From contig JALWDV010000603.1 of assembly GCA_027036755.1 (NCBI GenBank), forward strand, positions 1 through 8,968: DNA of 8,968 nt. Direction: 5' to 3'. A program made the translations under genes and the position numbers. The notes under the pieces were generated by a model. The model had not been told where the DNA came from. It did not search any database and saw only the letters and a program-made list of their open reading frames with translations. Source of the stretch: Anaerolineae bacterium (GTDB taxonomy: Bacteria > Chloroflexota > Anaerolineae > J102). Of the stretch, positions 7,357 through 8,968 are shown piece by piece (within the stretch, counting starts at the first letter, position 1; each line of letters begins with the position of its first letter).

Positions 7357-7370
7357 AACCTGCGACTATG
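7357..7370 (+). repeat. Left direct repeat flanking element copy 2
   Basis: AACCTGCGACTATG here recurs as AAGCTGCGACCATG at 7507-7520, 12 of 14 bases identical, exactly bracketing the element. The right copy contains the ligase start codon, and the left copy keeps an orphan ATG (7368-7370) that opens a frame of only 19 codons running into the element. This fits target-site duplication on insertion. Confidence 0.65.
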
Positions 7371-7509
7371 AGTCCACTACAAAAATGCCATTTCACCACG
7401 GAGACACGGAGGACACGGAGAAAATAGTGGGGTTCGCGGAGAAAAAATCTCTCCAACCCCGCGTTTTTCCTTCTCCGTGCACTCTGCGCCTCGTGTTGAA
7501 TCTGTAAAG
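7371..7509. mobile_element. MITE-like foldback element, copy 2
   Basis: About 139 bp. It shares 42 identical bases with copy 1 (7389-7430 against 5145-5186), the left terminal sequence TCCACTRCAAAAA, and a right arm with two differences (7474-7500). The extreme right end has diverged or been lost relative to copy 1. The internal arms, with spaced CACGGAG units, can pair into a long hairpin. It separates the ACP and ligase genes. Confidence 0.75.
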
Positions 7510-7517
7510 CTGCGACC

Positions 7518-8968
7518 ATGCTCACCCTGGAAACCCGCGCCAATTACGCCACCTTGCTGGATGCGGCGGCCCTGCGGCCCGATGACCGCGACGCGCCGGT
7601 CATCATCTTCGTCGCCACCGACGCCGAGCCGATAACGGTCACCCGCGCCGATTTTCAGGCCCGAACCAGGGCTTACGCCGCGGGACTGGCGCGATTGGGC
7701 GTGGGCCCGCGCGACCTGACGATCATCGCACACACCCAAAATCTGGAGAGCATTTACGCGTTCTGGGGGGCGCTGCGCATGGGCGCGATCCCCGCCATGT
7801 TTCCCACCCTGACGGAGAAACTGGCCCCGGACGTTTACATGCGGAACATGAACGAGCTCATCGCCCGCTCGGGCGTGCGCCTCATCTTCACCAGCGACGA
7901 GTTCGCGCCGGTGATGGCCCGCACCGCGACCTGTCCGGTGGTGGGGTCCAGCCAACTGGCAGGGCTGGCCGCGGCGGAGGGGGATGATTTTCGCCCTCAT
8001 CAGCCCCAAGCGGAGGAAGTGGCCTTTTTGCAGCATTCCAGCGGCACGACCGGTCTGCAAAAGGGCGTGGCCCTCAGCCATGGGGCCGTGCTGAACCAGC
8101 TCGCCAGCTACGCCCGGGCCATCGAGCTGCGCGATGATGACGTCATCGTGAGCTGGCTGCCCCTGTATCACGACATGGGCCTCATCGCCGGTTTCATCCA
8201 GCCCCTGGTGCAGGGCGTTCCCCTCATCCTCATGTCGCCCTTCGATTGGGTGAAACATCCCGCACTGCTGTTTCGGGCCATCCACGAATACCGGGGAACT
8301 CTGACCTGGCTGCCCAATTTCGCTTACAACCATCTGGCCCGCCGCATCCGCAGCCGCGATCTCGCGGGCCTGCGGCTGGATTCCATGCGCATGTTCATCA
8401 ACTGCTCCGAGCCGGTGCGCCACGAGAGCCATCAGCTTTTCTTGCAGCGCTTCGGCGCGATGGGCGCGCGGGCCGAGATGCTGGCCGTGAGTTACGCCAT
8501 GGCCGAAAACACCTTCGCGGTCACCCAGACCCCGCCCGGTCGCCCGCCCCGGCTGGATGTCATCGACCGACAAAAGCTGGAGGAGGAGCGGCGGGCTTTC
8601 CCCGCGCAAGGTGATGCGGCGACCATCACCCAGGTTTCCTGCGGCCCCGCCATCCCCAACACCCAGACCCAGGTGCTGGATGACCAGGGCCGCCCGCTGC
8701 CCGAACGCCGGGTGGGCGAGATCGCCGTGCGCAGCGATTGCATGTTGAGCGGCTATTACAAACGCCCTGACCTTCAGCCTTTCGTCGATGGCTGGTATCT
8801 CACCGGCGACATGGGCTACATGGCCGATGGCGAGGTGTACATCGTGGGCCGAAAGAAGGATTTGATCATCAACGCGGGGAAGAACATCTACCCCCAGGAC
8901 ATCGAAGCCATCGTCAACCAGGTTCCGGGCGTGCATCCGGGCCGGGCCGTGGTCTTTGGCGTTCCCGA
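7518..8968 (+). CDS. Acyl-AMP ligase, probably FAAL type (3' truncated by window)
   Basis: The first 483 residues of an adenylate-forming enzyme; the stop lies beyond the window. Landmarks in order: the ATP-binding loop HSSGTTGLQKG (173-183); WLPLYHDMGLIAGF (213-226), characteristic of fatty acyl-AMP ligases; INCSEPV (294-300), corresponding to the NGAEPV motif of FAALs; AVSYAMAENTFAVT (323-336); YLTGDMGY (427-434) with the ribose-binding Asp431; and GRKKDLIINAGKNIYPQDIE (444-463) at the hinge into the C-terminal subdomain. FAALs activate fatty acids as acyl-AMP and pass them to a carrier protein instead of CoA; the adjacent ACP fits this. An acyl-CoA ligase cannot be fully excluded. ATG 7518 is weakly supported by a ribosome-binding site and lies just after a MITE-like insertion that appears to have duplicated the start region. 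Confidence 0.9.
   Translation, partial: MLTLETRANYATLLDAAALRPDDRDAPVIIFVATDAEPITVTRADFQARTRAYAAGLARLGVGPRDLTIIAHTQNLESIYAFWGALRMGAIPAMFPTLTEKLAPDVYMRNMNELIARSGVRLIFTSDEFAPVMARTATCPVVGSSQLAGLAAAEGDDFRPHQPQAEEVAFLQHSSGTTGLQKGVALSHGAVLNQLASYARAIELRDDDVIVSWLPLYHDMGLIAGFIQPLVQGVPLILMSPFDWVKHPALLFRAIHEYRGTLTWLPNFAYNHLARRIRSRDLAGLRLDSMRMFINCSEPVRHESHQLFLQRFGAMGARAEMLAVSYAMAENTFAVTQTPPGRPPRLDVIDRQKLEEERRAFPAQGDAATITQVSCGPAIPNTQTQVLDDQGRPLPERRVGEIAVRSDCMLSGYYKRPDLQPFVDGWYLTGDMGYMADGEVYIVGRKKDLIINAGKNIYPQDIEAIVNQVPGVHPGRAVVFGVP

Noticed and set aside
7377..8936. Minus-strand frame of 519 residues opposite the ligase
   Set aside because: Antisense of a high-GC gene with clear motifs on the plus strand; its start-side composition (His/Gly/Gln-rich) is typical of shadows.

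Overview
The window looks like a chromosomal segment of a GC-rich environmental bacterium, most likely of the Chloroflexota (Anaerolineae/Caldilineae type). This placement is an inference from the style of the DnaK sequence and from the abundant intergenic foldback repeats; no rRNA or other marker is present to confirm it.

Layout. Positions 1-309 form a non-coding leader with one arm of a long inverted repeat. A complete dnaK (310-2223, +) follows, ending in a clear intrinsic terminator (2290-2323). On the opposite strand, in visibly AT-richer DNA, lies a two-gene module (2332-4267, -). It encodes an AAA15/COG1106-type ATPase and an overlapping RloB-family TOPRIM-like protein. It has its own perfect-consensus sigma-70 promoter (4330-4359). 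Then come grpE (about 4405-5052, +) and a zinc-finger-less, CbpA-type dnaJ (5311-6315, +). The stretch 6316-7101 has no gene and is packed with repeats: the second arm of the inverted repeat, two large foldback elements, a terminator/promoter junction and a heptamer tandem array. The window ends with a stand-alone acyl carrier protein (7102-7356, +) and the first 483 residues of an acyl-AMP ligase, probably of the FAAL type (7518 to the edge, +).

How the genes work together. DnaK, GrpE and DnaJ form the Hsp70 folding machine and would normally be one cluster. Here the ATPase/RloB pair splits dnaK from grpE-dnaJ. Its gene content matches known two-gene anti-phage systems (RloAB, AbiL, and by analogy PARIS), so I read it as a horizontally acquired defence cassette. 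The ACP and ligase probably form an activation-and-loading pair: the ligase adenylates a fatty acid and transfers it to the ACP phosphopantetheine arm.

Mobile DNA. Two copies of a 140-150 bp MITE-like element, sharing 42 identical bases, lie before dnaJ and between the ACP and ligase genes. Both are flanked by direct repeats that look like target duplications. The second copy appears to have duplicated the ligase start region and pushed the two genes apart. A 38-bp inverted repeat (one mismatch) brackets the whole chaperone-defence block. The strongest candidate for an under-described system is the ATPase/RloB cassette inside the Hsp70 cluster.
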